Source: a virus. Taken from it: a DNA stretch of 22,763 bases. Position numbers and translations under genes: made by a program. The stretch's first letter is position 1; each line of letters starts with the position of its first letter. The stretch is from the IMG/VR virus record IMGVR_UViG_3300025646_007118, positions 1 to 22,763 of that record. One strand, given 5' to 3'. The notes under the pieces are model-generated. The model was not told where the DNA came from, did no database searches, and saw only the letters and a list, made by a program, of their open reading frames with translations. This document shows, piece after piece, positions 15,801-21,852 of the stretch.

Positions 15801-16067
15801 ATGACTGAAGCTATTTTAGTTGCGTGCATTGCTGCAATTGGCGGTATTATAGTTGCCCTTATACAAAAGGGTAGAGCAGAAAATAAAGCCGACCACAACG
15901 TAGTTGCAGATATGCTCATCACCGTAAAAGATGATATAATTAATTTACATCATAAGATTGATCATGTTGACGAGCAAGTTGACAAGGTTGACGATAAGCT
16001 TGATGGCCATATTGATTGGCATATGAAAAAAATAGAAAAAGAAAAGGCTAGTAAAAAGGGAGCATAA
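15801..16067 (+). CDS. Holin-like single-span membrane protein (DUF2746-like)
   Basis: The 88-residue product has one N-terminal membrane helix (about 4-21, ILVACIAAIGGIIVALIQ), a heptad-like helical region (VKDDIINLHHKIDHVDEQVD, then KVDDKLDGHIDWHMKK) and a Lys-rich end. The layout and the DKLDGHIDWHM tail resemble DUF2746 proteins of actinobacteriophages. Directly downstream of the endolysin by seven bases, it is the best holin or spanin-like candidate in the window. Function is inferred from topology and neighbours. Confidence 0.55.
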   Translation: MTEAILVACIAAIGGIIVALIQKGRAENKADHNVVADMLITVKDDIINLHHKIDHVDEQVDKVDDKLDGHIDWHMKKIEKEKASKKGA

Positions 16068-16068
16068 C

Positions 16069-16239
16069 ATGGCATACGGAATGAAAAAAGAAAAAGGCAT
16101 GGCAATGAAAAAAGGTGCAGCCAAAAAGGGAGCAATGAAAAAAGGTACCGCAAAGGCAAAGGGCTTAACTTCTTCACAGAAGAAGCTTCCTCCTTTTATT
16201 CAAAAAGCAATAATGAACAAGAAGAAAAAGAGTAAGTAA
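16069..16239 (+). CDS. Small Lys-rich protein, 56 aa
   Basis: ATG 16069 overlaps the spacing after the holin-like stop (TAACATGG). The first half is made of short MKKG/AKKG repeats (MKKEKGMAMKKGAAKKGAMK), and the second half reads LTSSQKKLPPFIQKAIM, a pattern I associate with small conserved phage proteins (LPP...QKAI). It has no membrane span. Probably nucleic-acid-binding or a virion minor component; role unknown. Confidence 0.6.
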   Translation: MAYGMKKEKGMAMKKGAAKKGAMKKGTAKAKGLTSSQKKLPPFIQKAIMNKKKKSK

Positions 16240-16247
16240 TTTTTACT

Positions 16248-16463
16248 ATGGCAGCTAAGAAGAAGTCAGACAAAAAATGGATTCAAGGAGCAATTAAAAG
16301 ACCCGGTGCCTTTACTGCAAAGGCCAAGAAAGCCGGTAAGTCAGTTGCTGGTTACGCAGCTGCCGTAACCAAGAATCCAAGCAAGTATAGTAAGACAACA
16401 GTTCGTCAGGCTAATTTAGCCAAAACTCTTAGAAAAATATCTGCTAAAAGGAAAAAGAAATAA
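16248..16463 (+). CDS. Small Lys-rich conserved phage protein, 71 aa
   Basis: The product opens with MAAKKKSDKKWIQGAIKRPG and continues through AFTAKAKKAGKSVAGYAAAV and KTVRQANLAKTLRKISAKRK-like text. The KWIQ-AI-K-PG-A-F start followed by a basic A-L-A-x-TLRK helix is a recurring small protein of many environmental phages, though its function is not established. Its stop overlaps the next ATG (TAATG). It is strongly basic throughout. Confidence 0.65.
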   Translation: MAAKKKSDKKWIQGAIKRPGAFTAKAKKAGKSVAGYAAAVTKNPSKYSKTTVRQANLAKTLRKISAKRKKK

Positions 16464-16633
16464 TGGCTACTAAAAAGAAAATGGTATGGGATAAACCCAG
16501 TCCAAAAAAGAAATCCTCAAAGTTATCATCAAAGCAAAAGTCAAGAGCAAAAGCAATGGCCAAAGCTGCTGGTAGACCTTATCCAAATTTAATTGATAAT
16601 ATGAGGGCAGCAAGAAAAAAGAAAAAAAGTTAA
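16463..16633 (+). CDS. Small Lys-rich conserved phage protein, 56 aa
   Basis: ATG 16463 overlaps the preceding stop by one base. The product starts MATKKKMVWDKPSPKKKSSK and ends with AMAKAAGRPYPNLIDNMRAA followed by a Lys run. The AAGRPYPNLxDNMRAAR motif is shared by small proteins of several phage groups by my recollection. With its two upstream neighbours it forms a three-gene block of basic microproteins, likely nucleoprotein or virion-associated. Confidence 0.6.
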   Translation: MATKKKMVWDKPSPKKKSSKLSSKQKSRAKAMAKAAGRPYPNLIDNMRAARKKKKS

Positions 16634-16660
16634 GTTACATTTATTCTCAAGGTTGTCTAG

Positions 16661-17300
16661 ATGCCGTATCCAGGTACAAAAAGTTCAAGTGGATCAGAGC
16701 CAGATGGCCCAGAAAATATTTCGGTAGTTGCTGGAGACGCTCAAGTAACCATTTCTTTTGATGAATCTGCATACAAAGGTAAAGACGGAACTGTAACTTA
16801 TCGTGCGACATTAAATCCTGGCAATATATCATCCACAAACGCTGCGTCTCCAATAACAGTAGTAGGATTAACAAATGGCACGGCGTACGCAATTGAAATC
16901 TTAGCAGAAACTCCCTCACGGGGTTGCTAGTCAAGCTATGCAGGCTGATCAAACTTATACGCCAGTTGCTCCATATTTCCCTCCATATTTTCCACCATAT
17001 TTCCCACCGTTCTTTCCCCCATTCTTCCCTCCATTCTTCCCGCCTTTCTTTCCGCCATCTTTTCCCGTATACCCTGGCTGCAACTGCTGTAGAGGTACAA
17101 GTGTTTACGAGGATGAATGTTATGGGCCAAACCAAGAGTACCGATATAGATACGGTGTTTACTATGATGGAACCTGCGCCTATAACGCAGCAGGATCTGC
17201 TGCAAGCGGTGTAAATTGCGGAGACGAACTCTGCTTAAATTGTAGCTGTCCATCATTTACTGACTGGGGTCCATGGCAGTATCCTGGTTTTGCTTGTTAA
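16661..17300 (+). CDS. Fn3 domain plus Pro/Phe repeats plus Cys-rich tail, +1 frameshift at CGG
   Basis: Joining 16661-16918 and 16920-17300 gives 212 residues. Residues about 15-90 are a fibronectin type III domain (PENISVVAGDAQVTISFDES ... GLTNGTAYAIEILAE). Then come a Gln/Thr linker and eight tandem PxFP units (about 104-135: PYFP x3, PFFP x4, PSFP), and a C-terminal region with ten cysteines (CNCC, ECYG, NCGDELC, CSCPSF) and many Tyr/Gly, probably disulphide-linked. The frameshift glycine lies at the end of the Fn3 domain (TPS|GVASQA) where Fn3 sequences usually have Gly before S/T. Without the shift the protein stops at TAG 16928-16930 without repeats or Cys tail. A virion surface or adhesion protein is likely. 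Confidence 0.75.
16919..16922 (+). other. +1 frameshift site 8: TCA C-GGG (Fn3 protein, residue 87)
   Basis: The in-frame CGG is at 16919-16921, with the frame-0 stop TAG at 16928-16930. It is the only one of the eight with CGGG. The preceding codon is TCA (Ser). Confidence 0.8.
16971..17066 (+). repeat. Eight tandem 12-nt units encoding PxFP
   Basis: Eight imperfect 12-base units (consensus CCA-TAT/TTC-TTC-CCN) encode PYFP x3, PFFP x4 and PSFP. Synonymous variation between units shows they are not a recent slippage product, though copy number may still vary. Confidence 0.85.
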
Positions 17301-17353
17301 TGTTGCACTTTGAATTTTTTTATGATAACATATAAAATTATGGAGATCTTTTT

Positions 17354-17731
17354 ATGATATTTGGCGTTCCACCTGATGCTGATTTAAGAGAGATTCTGCA
17401 CTTTGCTGTACTGGTAAAATCAGAGTATGCAGGAATAATATCTATTCCAAAGCCAGAAGATGACGACATAAGAAAGCAAAGACTATTATACGGACTAAAT
17501 AATAATCCTACAATAGTATTTGATTCAGACTTTGAAGACCACACAAAATTTTTCAATGTAATGATTGGTCAAGAAAATTATGGAAGGATTATTTGTCCTA
17601 ATATAGAAAGTTCTGAAGCTGTTATAGCTGGCCTACAATCAGACCCCATGATCATTCCTGTAACAAAAGAACAGTTATCCAACGTTCAAATAGGCTGGGT
17701 TTGGGACGGATTTAACTTTAATAAATATTAG
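17354..17731 (+). CDS. Hypothetical protein, 125 aa
   Basis: ATG 17354 follows a GGAG sequence at 17342-17345, and an AT-rich 50-nt gap upstream could hold a promoter (TATGATAACATATAAAATT), though no clear -35 is seen. The product is an alpha/beta-looking soluble protein (MIFGVPPDADLREILHFAVL, then EYAGIISIPKPEDD, NPTIVFDSDFEDH) without cysteine clusters except one, and without a motif I can place. It ends at 17731, nine bases before the next start. Confidence 0.55.
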   Translation: MIFGVPPDADLREILHFAVLVKSEYAGIISIPKPEDDDIRKQRLLYGLNNNPTIVFDSDFEDHTKFFNVMIGQENYGRIICPNIESSEAVIAGLQSDPMIIPVTKEQLSNVQIGWVWDGFNFNKY

Positions 17732-17739
17732 GAGTATTT

Positions 17740-17967
17740 GTGTCAGCTTGGGATGACTACAAAAAGAAAATAGGCGGTGTTAAACCTTGGGACATTTTAA
17801 ACCCCAATGTATCTAGAGCCTCAAAAGAAGTTGAAGAAAATCGATTGAGCATCTGCTTGCAGTGTCCAGAATTAATTAAGGTAACTAAACAATGCAAAAA
17901 GTGCGGATGCGTAATGCCAGTTAAAGTAAAATTAGAACAATCCAAATGTCCGATTAATCTTTGGTAG
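17740..17967 (+). CDS. Small Cys-rich zinc-binding phage protein
   Basis: Translation probably starts at GTG 17740 after the ribosome-binding sequence TTAGGAG. The 75-residue product has C39, C42, C52, C55, C57 and C70 in the order CLQCPE, QCKKCGCVM, SKCPINLW, a zinc-knuckle pattern (CxxC...CxxCxC...CP) found in many cyanophage and other myophage small proteins near structural genes. Function unknown; it may bind zinc and nucleic acid or virion parts. Confidence 0.6.
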   Translation: MSAWDDYKKKIGGVKPWDILNPNVSRASKEVEENRLSICLQCPELIKVTKQCKKCGCVMPVKVKLEQSKCPINLW

Positions 17968-17977
17968 TCTTTAAATC

Positions 17978-17986
17978 TGGTATAAT
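17978..17986 (+). promoter_or_regulatory. Extended -10 promoter
   Basis: TGGTATAAT (TGN plus a perfect TATAAT at 17981-17986) lies just 8 nt before the ATG at 17995. No convincing -35 is visible. If used, the transcript would be nearly leaderless. The identical 9-mer recurs at 21442-21450. Confidence 0.5.
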
Positions 17987-17994
17987 ATATCTAT

Positions 17995-18777
17995 ATGAAT
18001 TTAAAATTATATTCAGACGTTGAGATAGGAAATATTCCGCCAACCCCTTCTCAGATTACCTTTGGTAGTGACCTCTTAGATGAAGCGCGTACGACGCTTG
18101 TGCAGTATGCTTTTCGTTTTGGTTATCCAATTAGTTACTTTCAAGAACAATCTGGCAACCTAGTACAAAACATATTTCCAGTTTATAAAACCCAATATGA
18201 GCAGATTTCTACTTCTTCAAAAGTACAATTAGCACTACACACAGAGACAGCATTTCACCCATATAAGCCCGACTACATACTACTTCTGTGCCTCAGGGGT
18301 GATCCATCAGCTGCTACAACTTACGCAGAAATTAATGATATAGTTCAAGTATTGCCGGAACAAATAATAGAGACATTAAAAAAACCATGGTACATTACAG
18401 CTGTTGATGATAGTTTTAGAACAAACGGTGAGCCACAAAAGGAATTTATAATGCCAATACTGCGTGATACTGACGGTTCATTGAGTATGACTTATGATAA
18501 TTTTTTCATGCGAGGAATAAACGAAGAAGCGGACCTCGCATTGGCCGAGCTCAATGTGGCAATAGAAAAGTGCACGAAAGAGATTGTATTAAAAACAGGG
18601 GATCTTTTAGTTATAAATAACTCTACCGTAATTCATGGGCGTAAACCCTTCGATGCAAGGTATGACGGTACGGACAGGTGGGTTCAAAGAATGCTCGTAA
18701 GAAAACAGTTACCCCCAAAAGATCAAAGACATGGTCACATTATAATTACTTCCTTTACTCGAGAAGATTTAAAATGA
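17995..18777 (+). CDS. 2-oxoglutarate/Fe(II) oxygenase, clavaminate synthase/VioC-like
   Basis: The 260-residue product belongs to the TauD/clavaminate-synthase-like group. Iron ligands: H82 and E84 in LALHTETAFHPYKPDYILLL, and H214 in NNSTVIHGRKPF; the 2OG-binding arginine is in DGTDRWVQRM (R228/R232). The HTExAFHxxxPDY and HGRxxFxxxYDGxDRWxQR stretches are characteristic of the clavaminate synthase/arginine-3-hydroxylase (VioC) branch, whose members hydroxylate free or carrier-bound amino acids such as Arg. In a phage late region, next to glycosyltransferases and a methyltransferase, it may help build a decoration on virion proteins or host surface; this is inference. Confidence 0.8.
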   Translation: MNLKLYSDVEIGNIPPTPSQITFGSDLLDEARTTLVQYAFRFGYPISYFQEQSGNLVQNIFPVYKTQYEQISTSSKVQLALHTETAFHPYKPDYILLLCLRGDPSAATTYAEINDIVQVLPEQIIETLKKPWYITAVDDSFRTNGEPQKEFIMPILRDTDGSLSMTYDNFFMRGINEEADLALAELNVAIEKCTKEIVLKTGDLLVINNSTVIHGRKPFDARYDGTDRWVQRMLVRKQLPPKDQRHGHIIITSFTREDLK

Positions 18778-18992
18778 ATAATATAAACGATTTTGATGGC
18801 TTCATGCCTGTTATACAAAATGTGACAGTTTCTTCCGTGATTGAATCTTTGGGTTCTAATGGGGAAATAATGAATGTTAATTGTATTAAAATTACAACAG
18901 CTGAAGGTAAAGAATTTATATTTAGTATAACGCCATTAGATCTACATAGGCTTCATCTACTAATTGTAAAAGCGCTCTTATCTGATATATAA
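18774..18992 (+). CDS. Hypothetical protein, 72 aa
   Basis: The start at ATG 18774 (ATGA overlap with the oxygenase stop) is preferred; a longer version from 18678 would overlap the oxygenase by 100 nt. The product starts MNNINDFDGFMPVIQNVTVS, then VNCIKITTAEGKEFIFSITP, suggesting a small beta-rich fold ending in a helix (LDLHRLHLLIVKALLSDI). Function unknown. Confidence 0.55.
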   Translation: MNNINDFDGFMPVIQNVTVSSVIESLGSNGEIMNVNCIKITTAEGKEFIFSITPLDLHRLHLLIVKALLSDI

Positions 18993-18993
18993 T
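18964..18993 (+). promoter_or_regulatory. Candidate promoter
   Basis: TTGTAA (18964-18969), an 18-bp spacer and TATAAT (18988-18993), spanning the stop codon of the preceding gene. It would drive the membrane protein and glycosyltransferase genes starting at 19023, which has an AGAAGGA ribosome-binding sequence. Confidence 0.5.
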
Positions 18994-19022
18994 ATCTATA
19001 GAATTTACGAAAGAAGGATTAA

Positions 19023-19262
19023 ATGAGTGAGGTTATGTGGACCTGGCTACTGTTCTTAATGGAACTAGTTGGAATTGGTGGCAACTATTTAGTAGGAAAC
19101 AAAAGATGGCAAGGTCACTTGGTACTTGCGTTACACTCTTTTCCTTGGGTAGTGTATTCTTTGTTGTTTGAGAAGCCTGGGTTTATAGCGATGTGGATTT
19201 TGTGGCAGTCTGTTTATTGGAGAAATCTTTTTAAGTGGAGAAAAGAAGATGAAATCAACTGA
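19023..19262 (+). CDS. Small multi-span membrane protein, 79 aa
   Basis: The product has two or three hydrophobic helices: MWTWLLFLMELVGIGGNYLV (about 5-24), LVLALHSFPWVVYSLLF (about 33-49) and GFIAMWILWQSVYW (about 53-66), ending in a Lys/Glu tail. The GGNYLVGNKRWQGHL loop followed by a second helix is a shape shared by small PnuC-like or phage membrane proteins, but nothing assigns a function. It overlaps the start of the glycosyltransferase gene by 14 nt. Confidence 0.65.
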   Translation: MSEVMWTWLLFLMELVGIGGNYLVGNKRWQGHLVLALHSFPWVVYSLLFEKPGFIAMWILWQSVYWRNLFKWRKEDEIN

Positions 19263-20142
19263 CGTAATATCTGTAGTCGTTTCCTATAACGATGCTAGAA
19301 ATACTTATAGAGCAGTAAAGACTTTACTTAACCAAAGTGAGCCAACTAAAATCGTAGTTTGGGACAACGCCTCTAAAGATAATACTGTTCAAGTTCTTGA
19401 AAACGAGTTTGCAAATGAGATCATAATTCATCGCAGCAAAGAAAACATGTATTGGACACCCGCAATCAACGCAGCTTTGGGTAAATACTATGATGGCGAA
19501 AATTATATACATTGGTCAAACAATGATATAGGTTACCCGTTTGAATCTATAGAAAGAATGATCGAAGACATCAACAATACAAACGCTGGCATGGTTGGCC
19601 CAACTGGATCAGCAATAGGGGGATTGCAAGATTATGCAGTTCATCAGAGTAGTGTAGATGGTCAATTTGTTAACTTTAGCAGTTTGTATGCTTTCCTAAA
19701 AGGGAAGAAGCCAACCCAAGCCCCGAGCATACAGGGAGCATGCGTGATGGTTACTAAAGATTCTTTTAGTAAGGTTGGATTTTTGGACGAAAATATGCCA
19801 CTAGGAGCAGATGACTTTGATTACTCTATAAGAATGAAAGACGCTGGTTACAAATTGTTTGTAGTTGAGCAGGCATATGTTTTTCATCAAGGGCACGCGA
19901 GTGGTCCAGGCAATGAGAAAAGCTGGAGTGAGGTTGGTGGAAAGTCATGGGATTTCTTCAATAAGAAATATGATGGTTATTTCTTCAATGAACTAGAAGC
20001 CCTGAGATGTCTATGGGAACATAAGCATTACCCCAAATGGGAGATCGGAACTGGTTGGTTAACAGAAGAGGCCAGACTAGCCATCTGGAAAGATAGAGGC
20101 GTAACCTATGACGGATCGACTGTACATAGTAGCGTGTCATAA
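19249..20142 (+). CDS. Family 2 glycosyltransferase
   Basis: The 297-residue GT-A-type protein has the nucleotide-binding N-terminus VISVVVSYNDARNTYRAVKT, KIVVWDNASKDNT (34-46), the acceptor-region motif HWSNNDIGYP (88-97; NND in place of DxD), then GACVMVTKDSF and GADDFDYSIRMKDAGY, the ED/DxxxR helix typical of rhamnosyl/galactosyl-type GT2 enzymes. It transfers a sugar from a nucleotide sugar to an unknown acceptor. Its end overlaps the DUF4422-like gene by 35 nt. Confidence 0.85.
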   Translation: MKSTDVISVVVSYNDARNTYRAVKTLLNQSEPTKIVVWDNASKDNTVQVLENEFANEIIIHRSKENMYWTPAINAALGKYYDGENYIHWSNNDIGYPFESIERMIEDINNTNAGMVGPTGSAIGGLQDYAVHQSSVDGQFVNFSSLYAFLKGKKPTQAPSIQGACVMVTKDSFSKVGFLDENMPLGADDFDYSIRMKDAGYKLFVVEQAYVFHQGHASGPGNEKSWSEVGGKSWDFFNKKYDGYFFNELEALRCLWEHKHYPKWEIGTGWLTEEARLAIWKDRGVTYDGSTVHSSVS

Positions 20143-20851
20143 AGATCGTTCTACCGAAAAGCTTTCAGAACCATACGAAGAAATATGTAATTCTGATTAC
20201 GGGATAAAACCAAATGGTTACGAAAAGTATGATGATACTTATCCCATTAATATTTCGAATAAAAATAAAGCTTACTGCGAATTAAGTCCTTTATATTCTG
20301 TTTGGAAGAATGATTTTAACTATAAAATGATAGGCCTAGGACATTATAGAAGGTTGTTAAATTTTGATCCGCAAGTAAATCAACAGTATTTTTTTGAACA
20401 AAAGTTTGAAGATAGAAAGATTGCGTCAGAATATCTAGCTAAACATATGTCGATAGCTGAAAATGTTTTCTATGTTTCGACTCCTTTTAATGTAGGTTCA
20501 ATACTAGAACAATTCATAACCTTTCATCCTCAACTTATTGATTTATTTAAACATTCTTTTTCTGTCTTTAACAAACAAAATTCAAATTCCCCAAGCGCCG
20601 AAAATTTTTTCAGAAACTCAGGCCAACTACATACTTGTAACATGTTCTACGGAAGTAGAGATCTTGTAGATCAATGGTGTAATCAAATCTTCAATCTGTT
20701 ATTTGAACTAGAGAAAGACGTTCCTAGCGATCTAGACGGTTACCAAAGTAGATGGGCCGGGTTTTTCGCAGAGAGATATTTATCATTTTTTATATCTCAA
20801 ATTTCCGATAAAGCTAAAATCATATATAGGCCGGTGATATCCTTTGACTAA
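20108..20851 (+). CDS. DUF4422-like glycosyltransferase
   Basis: The 247-residue product starts MTDRLYIVACHKDRSTEKLS and carries NISNKNKAYCELSPLYSVWK followed by MIGLGHYRRLLNF. The pairing of E-L-(S/T)-x-x-Y-x-x-W-K with (I/L)GxxHYRR is the hallmark of DUF4422 proteins, found in capsule and glycan clusters and considered glycosyltransferases. Together with the preceding GT2 it suggests synthesis of a short glycan. Its start overlaps the GT2 gene, so the two are coupled. Confidence 0.75.
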   Translation: MTDRLYIVACHKDRSTEKLSEPYEEICNSDYGIKPNGYEKYDDTYPINISNKNKAYCELSPLYSVWKNDFNYKMIGLGHYRRLLNFDPQVNQQYFFEQKFEDRKIASEYLAKHMSIAENVFYVSTPFNVGSILEQFITFHPQLIDLFKHSFSVFNKQNSNSPSAENFFRNSGQLHTCNMFYGSRDLVDQWCNQIFNLLFELEKDVPSDLDGYQSRWAGFFAERYLSFFISQISDKAKIIYRPVISFD

Positions 20852-21404
20852 ATTATTTAAAAGAAAAGAAGAACTACTATCGTGGGCTTGTAGCTCTTAT
20901 GACGATCCTCATTCATCGATGTTAGAGTTTGGAGTATACGCTGGTTACACTATATCTATTGCTAGACAGTACTTTTCTGGAGACCTGTATGGCTTTGATT
21001 CCTTTGAGGGTTTACCTGAAAAATGGCGAGATGGATACGATAAGGGACACTTTCAAACAGAGAAGATTCCTTCTATAGAAGGAGTAGAAATAGTTGTAGG
21101 ATACTTTCAAGATACTCTAGAAAAGTTCTTAAAAAATCTAAATAAAAAAATAAAAATAATACACTTTGACGCAGATCTATACTCCTCTACAGCTTATTGT
21201 TTAGAGCTAGTTACCAACCATCTGTCTGATGAATGTATCTTTATATTCGATGAATATCAAAACTATCCTGGTTGTGTTGAGCATGAAGAGAAGGCTTTTC
21301 TGGAGTGGTTAGAAAAAAATAAAAATTTTAGTTCCGTAAGAATCGCAGAAGTGGAAGACGGAGAACAAGTAGCTTTCCATATTGAAAAGCTAAAAAGTAC
21401 GTGA
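20844..21404 (+). CDS. TylF/MycF-like SAM-dependent methyltransferase
   Basis: TTG 20844 is the likely start, overlapping the DUF4422-like gene by 8 nt. The 186-residue product has the SAM-binding loop LEFGVYAGYT (27-36), GFDSFEGLPEKW (50-61; the acidic DSFxGLP motif of the TylF family), IHFDADLYSS (106-115, metal-binding Asp) and FIFDEYQNYPGC (133-144). TylF-like enzymes O-methylate sugars, so this enzyme may finish the glycan built by the two upstream transferases. The family fit is clear, the sugar is not. Confidence 0.82.
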   Translation: MTKLFKRKEELLSWACSSYDDPHSSMLEFGVYAGYTISIARQYFSGDLYGFDSFEGLPEKWRDGYDKGHFQTEKIPSIEGVEIVVGYFQDTLEKFLKNLNKKIKIIHFDADLYSSTAYCLELVTNHLSDECIFIFDEYQNYPGCVEHEEKAFLEWLEKNKNFSSVRIAEVEDGEQVAFHIEKLKST

Positions 21405-21410
21405 TATACT
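21382..21410 (+). promoter_or_regulatory. Sigma70-like promoter within the methyltransferase 3' end
   Basis: TTGAAA (21382-21387), a 17-bp spacer and TATACT (21405-21410). It would transcribe toward the hairpin at 21473-21511 and the tail genes. Confidence 0.5.
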
Positions 21411-21441
21411 ATATCCACGAAGTCAGATGCTTAGGTAGATG

Positions 21442-21450
21442 TGGTATAAT
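21442..21450 (+). promoter_or_regulatory. Extended -10 promoter just before a terminator
   Basis: TGGTATAAT, identical to the 9-mer at 17978-17986, lies only 22 nt upstream of a perfect terminator hairpin. A transcript started here would be about 50-55 nt, a possible small RNA. Confidence 0.45.
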
Positions 21451-21472
21451 AAGTGCTACGGAAACCGACGAC

Positions 21473-21511
21473 AATCCCCAGTAGGTGGCAACTACCCTAC
21501 TGGGGATTTTT
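21473..21511 (+). terminator. Intrinsic terminator
   Basis: A perfect 13-bp stem (AATCCCCAGTAGG / CCTACTGGGGATT) with a 10-nt loop is followed by a T run. It separates the glycan block from the tail genes. The 163-nt gap 21405-21567 holds this, the two candidate promoters above and a GGAG ribosome-binding sequence before 21568. Confidence 0.88.
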
Positions 21512-21567
21512 GCTTTTAGGTCTTTACTATTTTAGGGTAATCTAATTTATGGAATTGGAGACTTTTT

Positions 21568-21852
21568 ATGCCAGCTGTACACGGTATTATAACTTTAAAT
21601 GATACCACCTCAACAATTTTAACAACAGATGGAGATAATCTGCCAAGCAATCTAACCATCTGTATTCAAAATCTATCTAATTCTAAGAGAGTTTTTTTAG
21701 GAGATAGTTCAGTATCATCTACTTCTTTTGGCTACAGATTAGAACATGATCAGTCGATTGTATTTGAAAGATTAAATAAATCAACCGAACTGTACGGCAT
21801 CAGTGAAGATGGTGATACTGATGTCGCTGTCATGAAGTTTATCTTCAGCTAA
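21568..21852 (+). CDS. Small structural-type protein, 94 aa
   Basis: ATG 21568 has a TTGGAG ribosome-binding sequence. The product (MPAVHGIITLNDTTSTILTT ... ICIQNLSNSKRVFLGDSSVS ... YGISEDGDTDVAVMKFIFS) looks like an all-beta domain of the sort seen in phage head- or tail-decoration proteins, with no cysteine cluster or membrane span. Its stop overlaps the tail-fibre start by one base. Its role in the virion is inferred from position and fold impression. Confidence 0.55.
   Translation: MPAVHGIITLNDTTSTILTTDGDNLPSNLTICIQNLSNSKRVFLGDSSVSSTSFGYRLEHDQSIVFERLNKSTELYGISEDGDTDVAVMKFIFS

Noticed and set aside
16924-17214. Alternative plus-strand frame over the PxFP repeats
   Set aside because: It is a shadow of the repetitive tract; the frame giving PxFP units and the ordered Cys tail is the one joined by the CGG shift.
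4903-17300. Sequencing or assembly errors as the cause of the eight frameshifts
   Set aside because: Errors do not know the reading frame. All eight fall at in-frame CGG, while about 100 out-of-frame CGGs in similar contexts (for example CTCGGAAT at 203-210 and TCGGAA at 7610-7615) cause no shift, and no shift occurs anywhere else, including long A/T homopolymers. Raw reads would still be the direct test.
4903-17300. Pseudogenes or gene decay
   Set aside because: Each gene has one lesion only, always the same codon, with catalytic residues and length preserved on both sides; unrelated essential functions are affected equally.
4903-17300. CGG reassigned to another amino acid without frameshift
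   Set aside because: In all eight cases frame-0 reading meets a stop within 2-14 codons after CGG, and the conserved protein continues only in the +1 frame; no gene keeps frame through a CGG.
17321-17340. T4-type late promoter (TATAAATA) before 17354
   Set aside because: The stretch TATAAAATT is only a partial match in a very AT-rich gap, and similar strings occur by chance throughout the window.
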